Positions 9,104 to 17,840 of a DNA stretch of 64,000 nucleotides are shown here, piece after piece. The position numbers and the translations under genes are program-made. The notes beneath the pieces were generated by a model. It did not search any database. It was not told where the DNA came from and saw only the letters and a list, made by a program, of their open reading frames with translations. This DNA comes from Sediminibacillus massiliensis (GTDB lineage: Bacteria > Bacillota > Bacilli > Bacillales > Amphibacillaceae). How positions within the stretch are numbered: the first letter of the stretch is position 1; each line of letters opens with the position of its first letter. The stretch spans positions 3,669,078-3,733,077 of the forward strand of contig NZ_LT732535.1 in the NCBI RefSeq assembly GCF_900156915.1. Reading direction: 5' to 3'.

Positions 9104-9997
9104 ATGAATTCTCGAATACAAGACAACATGTGGGGATACTTCTTCATCGGCCCGTTTATTATTGGATTTCTATCTTTTACGATTATTCCGATGATTGCCT
9201 CACTTTATTTTTCCTTTACAAGTTATGATTTGTTCAATGCTCCACAATGGATTGGTTTTGATAACTATACAAAAATGTTCACAGACGATCCTCGTTATCT
9301 TCAATCCTTGAAAGTTACCTTTATATATGTCTTGGGTGGTGTGCCGCTTCGTTTGGCATTTGCTTTGCTGGTAGCGATGCTTTTGAACGCCGGATCCAGG
9401 GCAGTCGGCTTATACAGAACGATGTATTATCTGCCTTCTCTGATTGGCGGAAGTGTTGCCGTTGCGATTATGTGGCGTAATATCTTCGGTGATGATGGGA
9501 TCGTAAACCTGGCACTCCAAGCGTTGGGATTGGATGGTATCCGGTGGTTCGGTGATCCGACAGCTGCCTTATGGATGCTGATTTTCTTATCTATCTGGCA
9601 ATTTGGTTCTTCCATGTTGATCTTTCTGGCAGGCCTTAAGTCCATTCCGCAAAGTTATTATGAAGCGGCAAGTGTCGATGGCGCAAGTTTCTTTCAAAAG
9701 TTCTATAAAATTACGATACCGATGCTTAGTCCTGTATTGCTTTTCAATATTATCATGCAGACAATTGCAGCATTTATGACATTTGTCCCGGCATTCATCA
9801 TTTCAAAAGGAACTGGTGGTCCGCTTGATGGAACGCTCTTATATTCCTTGTACTTATTCAAACAAGGTTTCGAGTATTTCAATATGGGATATGCATCGGC
9901 AATGGCTTGGATCATGCTGATCATTGTCGCAATCTTGACTGGACTTATTTTCTGGTCATCTAAATACTGGGTTCACTATGAATCGGAGGGGAGGTAA
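9104..9997 (+). CDS. Sugar ABC transporter permease 1 (MalF/YesP type)
   Basis: A 297-aa inner-membrane permease with about six transmembrane helices. The cytoplasmic EAA loop is visible as YYEAASVDGASFFQKFYKITIPML (about residues 186-209), the site that docks the ATPase. The C-terminus SKYWVHYESEGR is typical of CUT1 permeases. The start is ATG 9104 after aaagggg. The next permease begins 3 bases after the stop. It should form a heterodimer with that protein for uptake of a pectin-derived oligosaccharide. Confidence 0.92.
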   Translation: MNSRIQDNMWGYFFIGPFIIGFLSFTIIPMIASLYFSFTSYDLFNAPQWIGFDNYTKMFTDDPRYLQSLKVTFIYVLGGVPLRLAFALLVAMLLNAGSRAVGLYRTMYYLPSLIGGSVAVAIMWRNIFGDDGIVNLALQALGLDGIRWFGDPTAALWMLIFLSIWQFGSSMLIFLAGLKSIPQSYYEAASVDGASFFQKFYKITIPMLSPVLLFNIIMQTIAAFMTFVPAFIISKGTGGPLDGTLLYSLYLFKQGFEYFNMGYASAMAWIMLIIVAILTGLIFWSSKYWVHYESEGR

Positions 9998-10000
9998 ATC

Positions 10001-10840
10001 ATGACAATGCCTAAACCACGATGGTTCGTCTATCACATATTGGTCGGGGGTTTTGCGATACTGCTGCTTTATCCGGTGATTTGGCTTTTGGTAAGTTCTT
10101 TTAAAGAAAGTGAAGATATCTTCGTTACCGCAGGCTCTTTGATACCCAATCCTTTTACGGCACTAAACTATGCCCAGGGCTGGACAGGATTTGGGGGATA
10201 CAGTTTCGGCGTGTTTATTAAGAATACCGTTATCTTTGTTCTATGGATGCTGGCCGGGCATTTGATTTCCTGCTCACTGATTGCCTTCGGTTTTGCCAGA
10301 TTGAACTTTGTCGGGAAAGGTTTCTGGTTTGCAATCATGCTGGTTACCTTGATGCTGCCGTATGAAGTGGTCATGATACCACAATACATTATATTTTCGG
10401 AGCTTGGCTGGTTGAACTCTTTAAAACCATTAGTCGTACCGGCATTTTTCGGTCACCCTTTCTTTATTTTCCTGCTCGTGCAGTTCATCAGGACGATTCC
10501 CAGGGAACTTGACGAAGCAGCCAGAATTGATGGAGCGAATACCTTTCAGATTTTCTACCGGGTCATCGTGCCATTGATCGTGCCGGCGCTCGCAACAACG
10601 GCAATCTTTACCTTCTATTGGACTTGGGATAACTTACTTGGTCCCGTCCTTTATTTAAACAGTCCGGAAAAGTACACAGTTTCGATGGCATTGAACATGT
10701 TCCTGAGTAATGAGACGGTTTCAAACTGGGGTGCGATGTTCGCTATGTCCATTGTTACACTAGTACCGGTATTTGTTATTTTCTTCATTTTCCAGCGTTA
10801 TGTAGTCGAGGGGATCAGCACGAGCGGTTTGAAGGGATAA
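10001..10840 (+). CDS. Sugar ABC transporter permease 2 (MalG/YesQ type)
   Basis: A 279-aa permease with about six membrane segments. The EAA loop reads [25 protein letters not shown] (about 168-192), and the C-terminus [15 protein letters not shown] is the standard MalG-like ending. The ribosome site ggggagg overlaps the end of the preceding gene. It pairs with the product of 9104-9997. No nucleotide-binding subunit follows, as in other Bacillus CUT1 systems that borrow a common ATPase. Confidence 0.92.
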   Translation: MTMPKPRWFVYHILVGGFAILLLYPVIWLLVSSFKESEDIFVTAGSLIPNPFTALNYAQGWTGFGGYSFGVFIKNTVIFVLWMLAGHLISCSLIAFGFARLNFVGKGFWFAIMLVTLMLPYEVVMIPQYIIFSELGWLNSLKPLVVPAFFGHPFFIFLLVQFIRTIPRELDEAARIDGANTFQIFYRVIVPLIVPALATTAIFTFYWTWDNLLGPVLYLNSPEKYTVSMALNMFLSNETVSNWGAMFAMSIVTLVPVFVIFFIFQRYVVEGISTSGLKG

Positions 10841-10950
10841 CATGGCTCCTCGTTGAATAGTTAAAAGACAGCGATTTTTGAAAAAACGACAAAACTCCCT
10901 CGGACACTTATTACCATTTCAATTATTTCAAATCACAGGAGGATGGGCAT

Positions 10951-11574
10951 ATGACAGCAGTAAATAAAGCTTTGGACTGGATTACAAAAATGGCATTTTT
11001 AAATGTCCTTTGGCTGATTTTCTTAATACCAGGGCTTGGAATCTTCGGGATATTCCCGTCTACATCCGCGATGTTTACGGTCATTCATAAGTGGCTGAAG
11101 GGAGAAACAGATATTGCTGTCTTTAAGACATTCTGGCGGACATACAAAAAAGAATTTATTAAAAGCAACAAATTAGGATACTTGCTTAGCGCTGCCGGCT
11201 ATATACTATATCTCGATTTCGTTTTTTTAACTTCGGCTTCCAATGAATTCACTCTTTATCTCACCATTCCTTATGTAGTTATAACGGGCATTTTCGTTTT
11301 GACAGGGCTATATGTCTTTCCGATATTTGTCCACTATGAAATGAAGTCATGGGAAGTAATAAAGAGTGCCTTTTTCATGATGCTGCTTAACCCGATGCAA
11401 ACAGTTATCATGGTAATCGGAGGGGCCGGGGTGGGGTATATCCTTTGGTATTTCCAAGGTCTTGCCTTGTTTTTCAGTTTCAGCATCCTGGCCCTCATCA
11501 TTATGATGCCTGCCCAGCGGGCCTTTGAAAAAATGCAGGCAAAACAGCGAGTGTCCGTACAACAAAGCAGTTAA
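10951..11574 (+). CDS. yesL: YesL-family membrane protein (DUF624)
   Basis: A 207-aa integral membrane protein with about five hydrophobic segments. The N-terminal LNVLWLIFLIPGLGIFGIFPSTSAMF block (about residues 16-41) and the following short Trp-rich loop are characteristic of DUF624. The family regularly sits beside CUT1 sugar importers and YesM/YesN pairs in Bacillaceae and Paenibacillus. Its function is not established. An aggagg site precedes the ATG. It belongs with the upstream permeases, separated by 110 bases with no clear terminator. Confidence 0.85.
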   Translation: MTAVNKALDWITKMAFLNVLWLIFLIPGLGIFGIFPSTSAMFTVIHKWLKGETDIAVFKTFWRTYKKEFIKSNKLGYLLSAAGYILYLDFVFLTSASNEFTLYLTIPYVVITGIFVLTGLYVFPIFVHYEMKSWEVIKSAFFMMLLNPMQTVIMVIGGAGVGYILWYFQGLALFFSFSILALIIMMPAQRAFEKMQAKQRVSVQQSS

Positions 11575-11692
11575 ATAATAGCGATCCCTCCAGGACTGAT
11601 TTCAGGTTGGCGGGAAGCCCTGTTTGTTCAGCGTTCAGCTGGACTTTTCGGCTTGTAATGAAATACAAAACTATGAACGGGAGTTTTCGACA

Positions 11693-12976
11693 ATGAAAAA
11701 ATACGTGTTAGTTGGAACTGGCGGAAGAGCAGAATTTTTTTACGGAGCAATGGCGGAGAAATACCGGGATACTTGCGAGCTTATTGCTTTTTGTGATATT
11801 AACCAGACAAGGATGAACTATGCCAATAAATTACTGGAAGAGAAATACAAGCACCCGGCAGTGCCTACTTATCTTGCAAGCCAGTTCGACCAAATGATTG
11901 CTTCTGAAAAGCCTGACACTGTGATTGTGACCTCCATTGACCGCACCCATCATACATACATCATACGGGCATTGGAACTTGGGTGTAATGTCATCACGGA
12001 AAAACCGATGACCATCGATGAAGAAAAATGCCAGCAGATCATTGATGCCATCGACCGTACCGGCGGAGAAGTGCGTGTCACTTTCAACTACCGGTATGCT
12101 CCACACAATACAAAAATACGCGAATTGATCAAAAATGACGTTATTGGCAAGGTGAATTCTGTCCACTTCGAGTGGGCGCTGGATACACAGCATGGTGCCG
12201 ATTACTTCAGGAGATGGCACAGGGATAAGCGGAACAGCGGGGGATTGCTTGTACATAAATCCACCCATCACTTTGACCTCGTCAATTTCTGGCTGGGTAC
12301 TACTCCTGATACGGTATATGCCACCGGAGGACTTCACTTCTATGGAAGGGAAAATGCGGAAGCAAGAGGCGAAACCGAATTTTACCAACGAGCACATGGA
12401 AGTGAAAAAGCTAAGCAAGATCCATTTGCCATCCATCTGGAAGATAATCCTCACCTCAAAGCCATGTACCTTGATGCAGAAAAAGATGATGGTTACCAGA
12501 GGGATCAAAGTGTATTCGGGGATGGAATCAATATTGAAGACACGCTTGGGGTGGTCGTCACCTACAACAATAAAGCGATTCTTACTTATTCATTGAATGC
12601 TTATTTGCCTTGGGAAGGATTTTTAATTTCATTTAATGGAACAAAAGGCAGGATTGACGTAAGAATTGTCGAAAAGTCATATGTAAACTCTGGTGGAAAA
12701 AAGAGTGAAGAAGGACAGCTTGAAGAAATGTCGATTAAAGTAAGCCCGATGTTCGATGAGCCCTACCAAGTGGAAGTAGAAGGAGGGGAAGGCGGACATG
12801 GAGGCGGTGATCCTGTTCTTCTCAATGATTTGTTCGGTGTACCTGTGGAAGATGAATTCAATCGGGCAGCATCGCATGTCGATGGAGCAATGTCTATCAT
12901 GACTGGAATAGCCGGTAACCACTCGCTAAAAACTGGAAACGCTGTCAAAGTGAACGATCTTATCAAAATTAAGTAA
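11693..12976 (+). CDS. Gfo/Idh/MocA-family oxidoreductase (long form)
   Basis: A protein of about 427 residues. The ATG at 11693 is chosen because the Rossmann strand starts right there (MKKYVLVGTGGRAEFFY) and gggag lies 9 bases upstream; the open frame extends 23 codons earlier without a family signature. EKPMTID (about residue 103) is the nicotinamide/catalytic Lys motif. GGLLVHKSTHHFDLVNFW holds the paired histidines of the C-terminal domain. A Gly/Glu-rich stretch EGGEGGHGGGD near residue 365 is unusual but common in this longer subfamily. The next gene starts right after the stop. The substrate is probably a glycoside or uronide but is unknown. Confidence 0.85.
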   Translation: MKKYVLVGTGGRAEFFYGAMAEKYRDTCELIAFCDINQTRMNYANKLLEEKYKHPAVPTYLASQFDQMIASEKPDTVIVTSIDRTHHTYIIRALELGCNVITEKPMTIDEEKCQQIIDAIDRTGGEVRVTFNYRYAPHNTKIRELIKNDVIGKVNSVHFEWALDTQHGADYFRRWHRDKRNSGGLLVHKSTHHFDLVNFWLGTTPDTVYATGGLHFYGRENAEARGETEFYQRAHGSEKAKQDPFAIHLEDNPHLKAMYLDAEKDDGYQRDQSVFGDGINIEDTLGVVVTYNNKAILTYSLNAYLPWEGFLISFNGTKGRIDVRIVEKSYVNSGGKKSEEGQLEEMSIKVSPMFDEPYQVEVEGGEGGHGGGDPVLLNDLFGVPVEDEFNRAASHVDGAMSIMTGIAGNHSLKTGNAVKVNDLIKIK

Positions 12977-13017
12977 TGCTCTTCATTCAATATAAGAGTG
13001 GGGGAGGGGGATGCTTC

Positions 13018-13797
13018 TTGTTAATTGGAAAGACGGCTATCATTACCGGTGGCGCTTCTGGAATGGGAAAAGCAGTGGGTTCCCGACTTGCTTTAGACGG
13101 GGCTAGAGTTTGTCTGCTTGATACCAATCAGGAAAAACTGAATCAAACCAAAGCAGAGTTAGAAGAACAAAATGGCATCGTCAGGACCACTGTATGTGAT
13201 GTATCGAAGCCTGAACAAGTCGAGCGAGCTATATTAGAAACCGTGGAAGCATGGGGCCGGATAGATATTGTCTTTGCCAATGCGGGTATTGTCGGCGTTA
13301 GATCACCTATAGAGACGATGGAAGTAGACAATTGGGACAAGGTGATCAATATCAATTTGAGAGGAGCCTTTCTGACGGTTAAATACGCCATCCCCTTTAT
13401 GAAAGAGCAAGGAGGCAGTGTTATCATCACGAGTTCTGTCAGTGGCAACAGGGTTTTCTCCCAAGCAGGGTTCACTGCATATTCCACTTCCAAAGCGGCA
13501 TTGGTCGGATTTATGAAAATGGCGGCACTGGAACTTTCAACCTATAACATCCGAGTTAATGCAATTTGTCCAGGAGGTGTCGAAACGGAGTTCGGCAAAT
13601 CGATTGAACGTTCTCCAGACCTGGAAAACATTCAGATACCGATTAATTTTCCAAAAGGTGATAAGCCATTGGAAAAGAAATCAGCCAAACCTGGGCAGGT
13701 GGCCGACTTGGTTTATTTCCTTGCGTCCGATCTTTCCAGCCATATTTCCGGTACAGAGATTTACATTGATGGAACAGAATCGCTTTTGAAAGGCTAG
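13018..13797 (+). CDS. Short-chain dehydrogenase/reductase (SDR)
   Basis: A classical SDR of about 259 aa: TGGASGMGKAVG nucleotide-binding loop, NAG motif (ANAGIVG), catalytic Ser in ITSSVSG, and Tyr/Lys in YSTSKAA. I chose TTG 13018 because ggggaggggg lies 7 bases upstream and the conserved N-terminus (LIGKTAIITGG) follows. An ATG at 12976, overlapping the previous stop (TAATG), would add 14 poorly conserved residues. It sits between a Gfo/Idh enzyme and uxaC, so a role on a sugar acid (for example a uronate/keto-acid reductase) is plausible but unproven. Confidence 0.85.
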   Translation: MLIGKTAIITGGASGMGKAVGSRLALDGARVCLLDTNQEKLNQTKAELEEQNGIVRTTVCDVSKPEQVERAILETVEAWGRIDIVFANAGIVGVRSPIETMEVDNWDKVININLRGAFLTVKYAIPFMKEQGGSVIITSSVSGNRVFSQAGFTAYSTSKAALVGFMKMAALELSTYNIRVNAICPGGVETEFGKSIERSPDLENIQIPINFPKGDKPLEKKSAKPGQVADLVYFLASDLSSHISGTEIYIDGTESLLKG

Positions 13798-13830
13798 GGT
13801 AAAACTCGAAAATCAAAGGAGGAGCATCAA

Positions 13831-15264
13831 ATGGCAAAACCTTTTATTAACGAAGACTTTATGTTGACTAATGAAGTAGCAAAAAAGCTTTACAAGGAGT
13901 ATGCGGAACAACAGCCTATTTTTGATTTTCACTGCCACCTGAGTCCGAAAGAAATCGCAGAAAATAAACGCTACGACAACATATCGGAAGTCTGGCTGCA
14001 TGGAGATCACTATAAATGGAGAATGATGCGGACTTTAGGAATCGACGAAGAGTACATTACCGGTGAAGCAGATGATAAGAGCAAATTCGAGGCTTGGGCA
14101 AAAACAGTCCCGCATACTGTCGGTAACCCCCTGTACCATTGGACACATTTAGAGCTGAAGCGATATTTCGGAATCGATACATTACTGAATGAGAACACGA
14201 GTGAAGAAATCTGGAAGGAAGTGAACAGCCAGCTTCAGAAGGAGGAATTATCTGTCCGCGGTATCCTTAAACAGTCCAATGTAAAAGTTATTTGTACGAC
14301 CGATGATCCGGCAGATGACCTTCGTTACCACAAAATGATCAAAGAAGACAAAGAAATGGAGACGAAAGTGCTTCCTGCATTTCGCCCTGATAAAGCACTG
14401 GAGCTTACAAGGGCGGAATTTACTGACTATATAAGGAGACTCGGAACTGCTTCTGGATTTAAAATTGATAGCTATGATCAGCTTTTGGAAGCATTGAATC
14501 AAAGGGCTGTCTATTTTCACGAACAAGGATGCAGAATTTCCGATCATGGTATCGAGGTAATTCCATTTGAAGAATGTACAAAGGAAGAAGCTTCGGAGAT
14601 TTTCGAGAAGGCAATTCGGAATGGTTCCATTACACCGGAAGAAGAAAGGAAATATAAGACATTTACACTTTTATATTTGGGCAGGTTGTATGCCTCGCTC
14701 AATTGGGTGATGCAAATACATGTCGGAGCATTACGGAACAATAATGAGCGGATGTTCGAAAGGCTCGGACCGGATACTGGTTTTGACTCGATTCATGAAT
14801 TCGAATTGGCAAAACCTTTGAACCGGTTTATGAATGCGCTTGATAAAAACGATGAACTGCCGAAAATGATTATTTACAGTCTGAATCCTGTTCACAACAA
14901 AATCATCGCTTCTGCAATCGGTAACTTCCAATCGGCCGGTGTGAAAGGCAAATTGCAGCTTGGCTCAGGTTGGTGGTACAACGATCAAAAAGATGGGATG
15001 ATCCGCCAAATGACGGATCTCGGAAACATCGGGATGTTGAGCAGCTTTGTCGGTATGTTGACAGACTCAAGAAGTTTTCTCTCGTTCACGCGCCATGAGT
15101 ATTTCCGACGAATCTTATGTAACATGCTCGGTTCTTGGGTCGAGCAAGGGGAGCTTCCGGAGGATTACGACCTGCTGGGAAGTATTGTGGAAGATGTGAG
15201 TTTTTATAATGCGGCGCATTATTTCGGCATAGATGCTCGTGAAGAACATTTAACAGAATTATAG
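13831..15264 (+). CDS. uxaC: Uronate isomerase (glucuronate/galacturonate isomerase)
   Basis: A 477-aa amidohydrolase-fold enzyme converting D-galacturonate to D-tagaturonate (and D-glucuronate to D-fructuronate). FDFHCHLSP gives the metal-binding His34-x-His36. Further family blocks are LGSGWWYNDQKDGM and the C-terminal SRSFLSFTRHEYFRRILC. Length matches the family (about 470). The ATG has a strong aaaggaggagc site. It supplies the first step for the UxaB/UxaA pair encoded at 25.9-28.9 kb, which is not contiguous with it here. Confidence 0.95.
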   Translation: MAKPFINEDFMLTNEVAKKLYKEYAEQQPIFDFHCHLSPKEIAENKRYDNISEVWLHGDHYKWRMMRTLGIDEEYITGEADDKSKFEAWAKTVPHTVGNPLYHWTHLELKRYFGIDTLLNENTSEEIWKEVNSQLQKEELSVRGILKQSNVKVICTTDDPADDLRYHKMIKEDKEMETKVLPAFRPDKALELTRAEFTDYIRRLGTASGFKIDSYDQLLEALNQRAVYFHEQGCRISDHGIEVIPFEECTKEEASEIFEKAIRNGSITPEEERKYKTFTLLYLGRLYASLNWVMQIHVGALRNNNERMFERLGPDTGFDSIHEFELAKPLNRFMNALDKNDELPKMIIYSLNPVHNKIIASAIGNFQSAGVKGKLQLGSGWWYNDQKDGMIRQMTDLGNIGMLSSFVGMLTDSRSFLSFTRHEYFRRILCNMLGSWVEQGELPEDYDLLGSIVEDVSFYNAAHYFGIDAREEHLTEL

Positions 15265-15276
15265 TTTTCCAGTTCA

Positions 15277-15315
15277 GGGGAACGAGAAGGCAGCTTTTGT
15301 CATCTTTTCGTTCCC
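15277..15315 (+). terminator. Hairpin between uxaC and the beta-galactosidase gene
   Basis: ggggaacga (15277-15285) pairs with tcgttcccc (15307-15315), with further partial pairing inside (agaag/ctttt). No T-run follows, so it may be a processing or attenuation hairpin rather than a full terminator. Confidence 0.5.
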
Positions 15316-15349
15316 CGTTGATAAGAAATGTGTAAAGGAGATGTTTCCA

Positions 15350-17356
15350 ATGAAGCAAGTTACTGAAGCTGTCCCTTTTATTGCCTTTGGCGGGGACTAT
15401 AATCCGGAACAGTGGTCGGAAGAAGTGTGGATAGATGATGCTGAAAAAATGCAGAAAGCCGGTGTTAACCTGGTCTCGGTAGCTATTTTCAGTTGGGGGG
15501 TCCTCGAGAGAGAAGAAGGCGTCTTCGACTTTTCTTGGCTGGACAAAGTTCTGGACATTCTACATGATCATGGGATAGGCGTGTGTCTAGCAACGGCGAC
15601 TGCGTCCACTCCTGCCTGGCTTTCGGCCAAGTACGAGGATGTCGCAGCTATCGATCCGAACGGTCAGCCCTATCGGTTCGGTTCCAGACAGCACTATTCC
15701 CCGAACAGCCCTACATATCAAAAAGCAGTAAAAAAATTGGTACGGAAGCTGGCCGAGAGATATCGCGACCATCCGGCACTAAAAATGTGGCATATTAATA
15801 ATGAGTACGCCTGTCACGTAGCGGAGTGTTACAGCAGTTATTCCAAAGCTGCCTTCAGAGACTGGCTGAAAGACAGATACGAAACAATCGGAAATTTGAA
15901 CGACCGCTGGGGAACGAACTTTTGGAGCCAGCGCTATAATGATTGGGAAGAAATCGATCTTCCTGTCAATCTGGCGACATTCTATAATCCGGGTCAAATG
16001 CTTGATTATAAACGGTTCATGAATGACTCGCTTTTCAATCTTTACAAAATAGAAAAAGAGATTTTGAGAGAAGTAACACCGGACGTTCCTGTGTTTACCA
16101 ACTTCATGTATGAATTCAAGCCTCTCGATTACTTCGATTGGGCAAGAGAGCTGGATGTCGTGACTTGGGATGCATACCCGGACCCAAGAGATGGAATCCC
16201 GTATTCATTTGCCCTACAACATGATTTGATGAGGAGCTTGAAACAGGGACAGCCGTTTATCTTGATGGAGCAGGTTACATCGCATGTGAATTGGCGTGAT
16301 ATCAATCTGACGAAAAAACCAGGCATTATGCGCTTGTGGAGCTATTCGACCATTGGCCATGGGGGAGACGGCATCATGTTTTTCCAGTGGAGACAGGCAA
16401 GAGCTGGTGCAGAAAAATTCCATGGTGCCATGATTCCCCACTCGAACAGCGAAGAAAGCAGAGCGTACCGTGAAGTGAAACAACTCGGGTCAGAGCTGAA
16501 AAAACTTGATTCTCTTGTCGGGGCAAGGACGCCTGCAAAAGTGGCGATTGTGTTTGACTGGGAAAACTGGTGGGCCGTTGAAATGGAGGGAAAACCACAT
16601 AACAAGCTCGATTACATGGAACAAATAAAACGCTATTATAAAGTTTTTTATGATCGTAACATCGCAGTCGATTTTGTCCGGGCACAGGATGACTTGTCTC
16701 CATACGAGATGGTGATAGCTCCGATGCTTTACATGATCAAACCGGGAGATGCAGAAAACTTCGAACAGTTTACTGATAATGGCGGCACCCTGGTAATATC
16801 GTTCTTTAGCGGCATCGCTGATGAAAACGATCGTATTCATTTAGGAGGATATCCAGCACCGTTAAGGAAGGTGCTCGGATTGCGTGTGGAAGAGTTTGTA
16901 CCATATGCCGACGAACATGCAAACACGATTGTCTACAATGGCCGGAAAGTAAAAAACTCCACATGGGCAGATATCATCGAGCTGGAAGGAGCGGCAGCGA
17001 TTGCCTACTATGAAAACGAGTGGTACAAAGGAAAGCCTGCGGCGACTTGTTACAGATATGGTTCGGGAAAATCGGTATATATCGGTACAAACCCGGAAGC
17101 AGCTTTCTTAGAAAATCTACTTGGCGGATTGTTGAAGGAGAAACAAATTGATTCGCCATTGGACGCACCGCCTGATGTCGAGGTGTTACAGCGGGATACA
17201 GATCAGCACAAACACTTAATTATTGTTAACCATAATGATCACGAAGTGGAATTAAAGTTGAACAAAGGTGTCGTCTATACGGACTTACTAGCTGATGAAC
17301 AAATAGAGAATACCGTACGAGCAGGTGCGCTGGATGTGAAAATCCTTCGCTTTTAA
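15350..17356 (+). CDS. Beta-galactosidase, glycoside hydrolase family 42
   Basis: A 668-residue cytoplasmic GH42 enzyme. The acid/base Glu is in HINNEYACH (Glu152 from the chosen start), and the nucleophile Glu is in FILMEQV (Glu307). The N-terminal GGDYNPEQW block and the trimerisation and C-terminal domains follow. An ATG lies at 15341, but it directly abuts the aaaggag site, so 15350 (MKQVTEAV) is the better start. It likely releases galactose from beta-galactan side chains of rhamnogalacturonan I, as YesZ does in Bacillus subtilis. galM (53120) would then handle the galactose. Length and context favour a YesZ-like role. Confidence 0.92.
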   Translation: MKQVTEAVPFIAFGGDYNPEQWSEEVWIDDAEKMQKAGVNLVSVAIFSWGVLEREEGVFDFSWLDKVLDILHDHGIGVCLATATASTPAWLSAKYEDVAAIDPNGQPYRFGSRQHYSPNSPTYQKAVKKLVRKLAERYRDHPALKMWHINNEYACHVAECYSSYSKAAFRDWLKDRYETIGNLNDRWGTNFWSQRYNDWEEIDLPVNLATFYNPGQMLDYKRFMNDSLFNLYKIEKEILREVTPDVPVFTNFMYEFKPLDYFDWARELDVVTWDAYPDPRDGIPYSFALQHDLMRSLKQGQPFILMEQVTSHVNWRDINLTKKPGIMRLWSYSTIGHGGDGIMFFQWRQARAGAEKFHGAMIPHSNSEESRAYREVKQLGSELKKLDSLVGARTPAKVAIVFDWENWWAVEMEGKPHNKLDYMEQIKRYYKVFYDRNIAVDFVRAQDDLSPYEMVIAPMLYMIKPGDAENFEQFTDNGGTLVISFFSGIADENDRIHLGGYPAPLRKVLGLRVEEFVPYADEHANTIVYNGRKVKNSTWADIIELEGAAAIAYYENEWYKGKPAATCYRYGSGKSVYIGTNPEAAFLENLLGGLLKEKQIDSPLDAPPDVEVLQRDTDQHKHLIIVNHNDHEVELKLNKGVVYTDLLADEQIENTVRAGALDVKILRF

Positions 17357-17376
17357 TAACAGAAAGGGTGGTTGAA

Positions 17377-17751
17377 TTGGCGAAAGAAAAGGGGCACGTC
17401 CAGTGGTTTATACCGGACGGTTACATACCGCCGGATAGTTCAGGTGATTTAACAAGCCACGAATCCATTTGTGTATTGAATTGTAACCAAGAAGATGTAA
17501 ATTTGCTTATGACTGTTTATTTTGAAGATAGGGACCCTATCGAGAACATCCAGGTATCAGTTCAAGCCAGGCGCACCAATCATGTCCGGACAAGCAGCCT
17601 GGAAAGCGGTGGTCAAAAAATCCCCCATGGCGTGCCATATGCTGTCGAGATAGAAAGCGACTTGCCCGTAATCATTCAGTACAGCCGGCTGGATTCTACC
17701 CAGGCAGAATTAGCTCTATTGTCGACAATGGCCTATCCGATGGGGAAATAA
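17377..17751 (+). CDS. Anabaena sensory rhodopsin transducer (ASRT) family small protein
   Basis: A beta-rich soluble protein of about 124 aa with no signal peptide. It matches my memory of the Anabaena sensory rhodopsin transducer: DGYIPP near the start, SHESICVLN, PIENIQVSVQARRTNHVR, IPHGVPYAVEIESDLPVIIQYSRLDS and a final ALLSTMAYP. Start: TTG 17377, with agaaagggtgg just upstream; GTG 17368 is the alternative. The gene follows the beta-galactosidase stop by 20 bases. No rhodopsin is present. The family has been proposed to bind small molecules such as carbohydrates, which fits an accessory or sensing role in this sugar operon. Actual function is unknown. Confidence 0.85.
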   Translation: MAKEKGHVQWFIPDGYIPPDSSGDLTSHESICVLNCNQEDVNLLMTVYFEDRDPIENIQVSVQARRTNHVRTSSLESGGQKIPHGVPYAVEIESDLPVIIQYSRLDSTQAELALLSTMAYPMGK

Positions 17752-17769
17752 GGAGTAATTCATCACAGC

Positions 17770-17808
17770 AAAAAAAACAGACTTCATCAGGAAGTCTGTT
17801 TTTTTTGT
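17770..17808. terminator. Bidirectional terminator
   Basis: Stem aaaaaaaacagactt / aagtctgtttttttt around catcagg. A-run and T-run flank both sides, so it can end the leftward oxidoreductase transcript and the rightward operon. Confidence 0.85.
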
Positions 17809-17840
17809 TTCTCCGTTTGTGGGACCATTGGAGCGGTCCT

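Noticed and set aside
11831..12508. 225-aa minus-strand open frame
   Set aside because: Lies entirely antisense to the oxidoreductase at 11693-12976, shows no domain and has no ribosome site.
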